Shown here: piece after piece, positions 63,847 to 64,000 of the stretch
How the letters are laid out: every line of letters starts with the position of its first letter
Numbering within the stretch: the first letter of the stretch is position 1
The notes under the pieces: generated by a model
What the model saw: only the letters and a program-made list of their open reading frames with translations
Database searches by the model: none
What the model was told of the DNA's origin: nothing
Made by a program: the position numbers and the translations under genes
Assembly (NCBI GenBank): GCA_000727475.1
Contig: KL647300.1
Coordinates: 3,166,725 to 3,230,724, forward strand
Origin: Sarcocystis neurona
Taxonomy: Eukaryota; Apicomplexa; Conoidasida; Eucoccidiorida; Sarcocystidae
Length of the DNA: 64,000 nt
Direction of reading: 5' to 3'

Positions 63847-64000
63847 GTATGTGCTCAGCAGCAGCAGCAACCAGGCAAAAAGCAACACGCTTGCCCTTTC
63901 TGTGCACACCTCTACGTATATATATATATATATATGTGCGTGAATGCATTTTTAACGACAATATATAGATAAACAGGTACGTCTGTGTAGGAGTAGGTGC
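63847..64000 (+). other. Start of an intron of the large gene, running to the window edge
   Basis: The donor GTATGT follows TTGCCTTGCG. The rest contains a (TA)n run at about 63,916-63,934 and no ORF of note. Confidence 0.5.

Overview
The window is nuclear DNA of an apicomplexan, most likely a coccidian of the genus Eimeria. Three things point there. CAG/CTG trinucleotide runs are dense on both strands, and inside exons they are read as poly-Ala, poly-Gln or poly-Ser. Short exons are separated by introns full of (TA)n/(TG)n/(CA)n sequence. The recognisable genes are ordinary eukaryotic housekeeping genes swollen by these repeats. I saw no organelle, bacterial or viral gene, no rRNA or tRNA, no CRISPR array and no intact transposon. 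Species cannot be told by eye.

Layout. (1) 1-12,512, minus strand: the upstream part of an ASNSD1-like gene (asparagine-synthetase-domain protein), with one 5.86-kb exon, a 44-nt exon and a 133-nt exon. Its C-terminal exons lie left of the window. (2) 12,513-19,902: no confident gene. It holds a G-run, a 29-bp minisatellite, a CAG-free island (about 13.9-16.2 kb) and CAG-rich DNA with ORFs I could not resolve. (3) 19,903-36,033, plus strand: a nine-exon HhH-GPD DNA glycosylase with an N-terminal extension of about 1,030 residues. All nine exon junctions keep frame (5,676 nt, 1,891 aa). (4) 36,034-38,006: short convergent intergenic region. (5) 38,007-44,711, minus strand: the spliceosome factor CWC15, five exons, about 242 aa. 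(6) 44,712-45,014: a probable bidirectional promoter, facing a 63-codon first exon (45,015-45,203, plus) of an unidentified gene. (7) 45,204-50,100: mostly non-coding, with one minus-strand exon candidate at 47,661-47,892. (8) 50,162-63,846, plus strand: a very large unidentified gene. I chained seven exons with matching splice phases; more than 2,900 residues are encoded and it runs off the right edge.

Frames were chosen by three tests. Protein-family matches were used where available. Introns had to have GT..AG ends with compatible phases. Within CAG/CTG blocks I preferred the frame giving Ala, Ser or Gln, because frames giving poly-Leu or poly-Cys are shadows. The named genes serve unrelated processes (a PP-loop amidotransferase-like protein, base-excision repair, pre-mRNA splicing), so there is no operon-like logic. 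I found no clear new biological system. The strongest leads are the unidentified large protein, the HhH-GPD glycosylase architecture and the behaviour of the CAG blocks.
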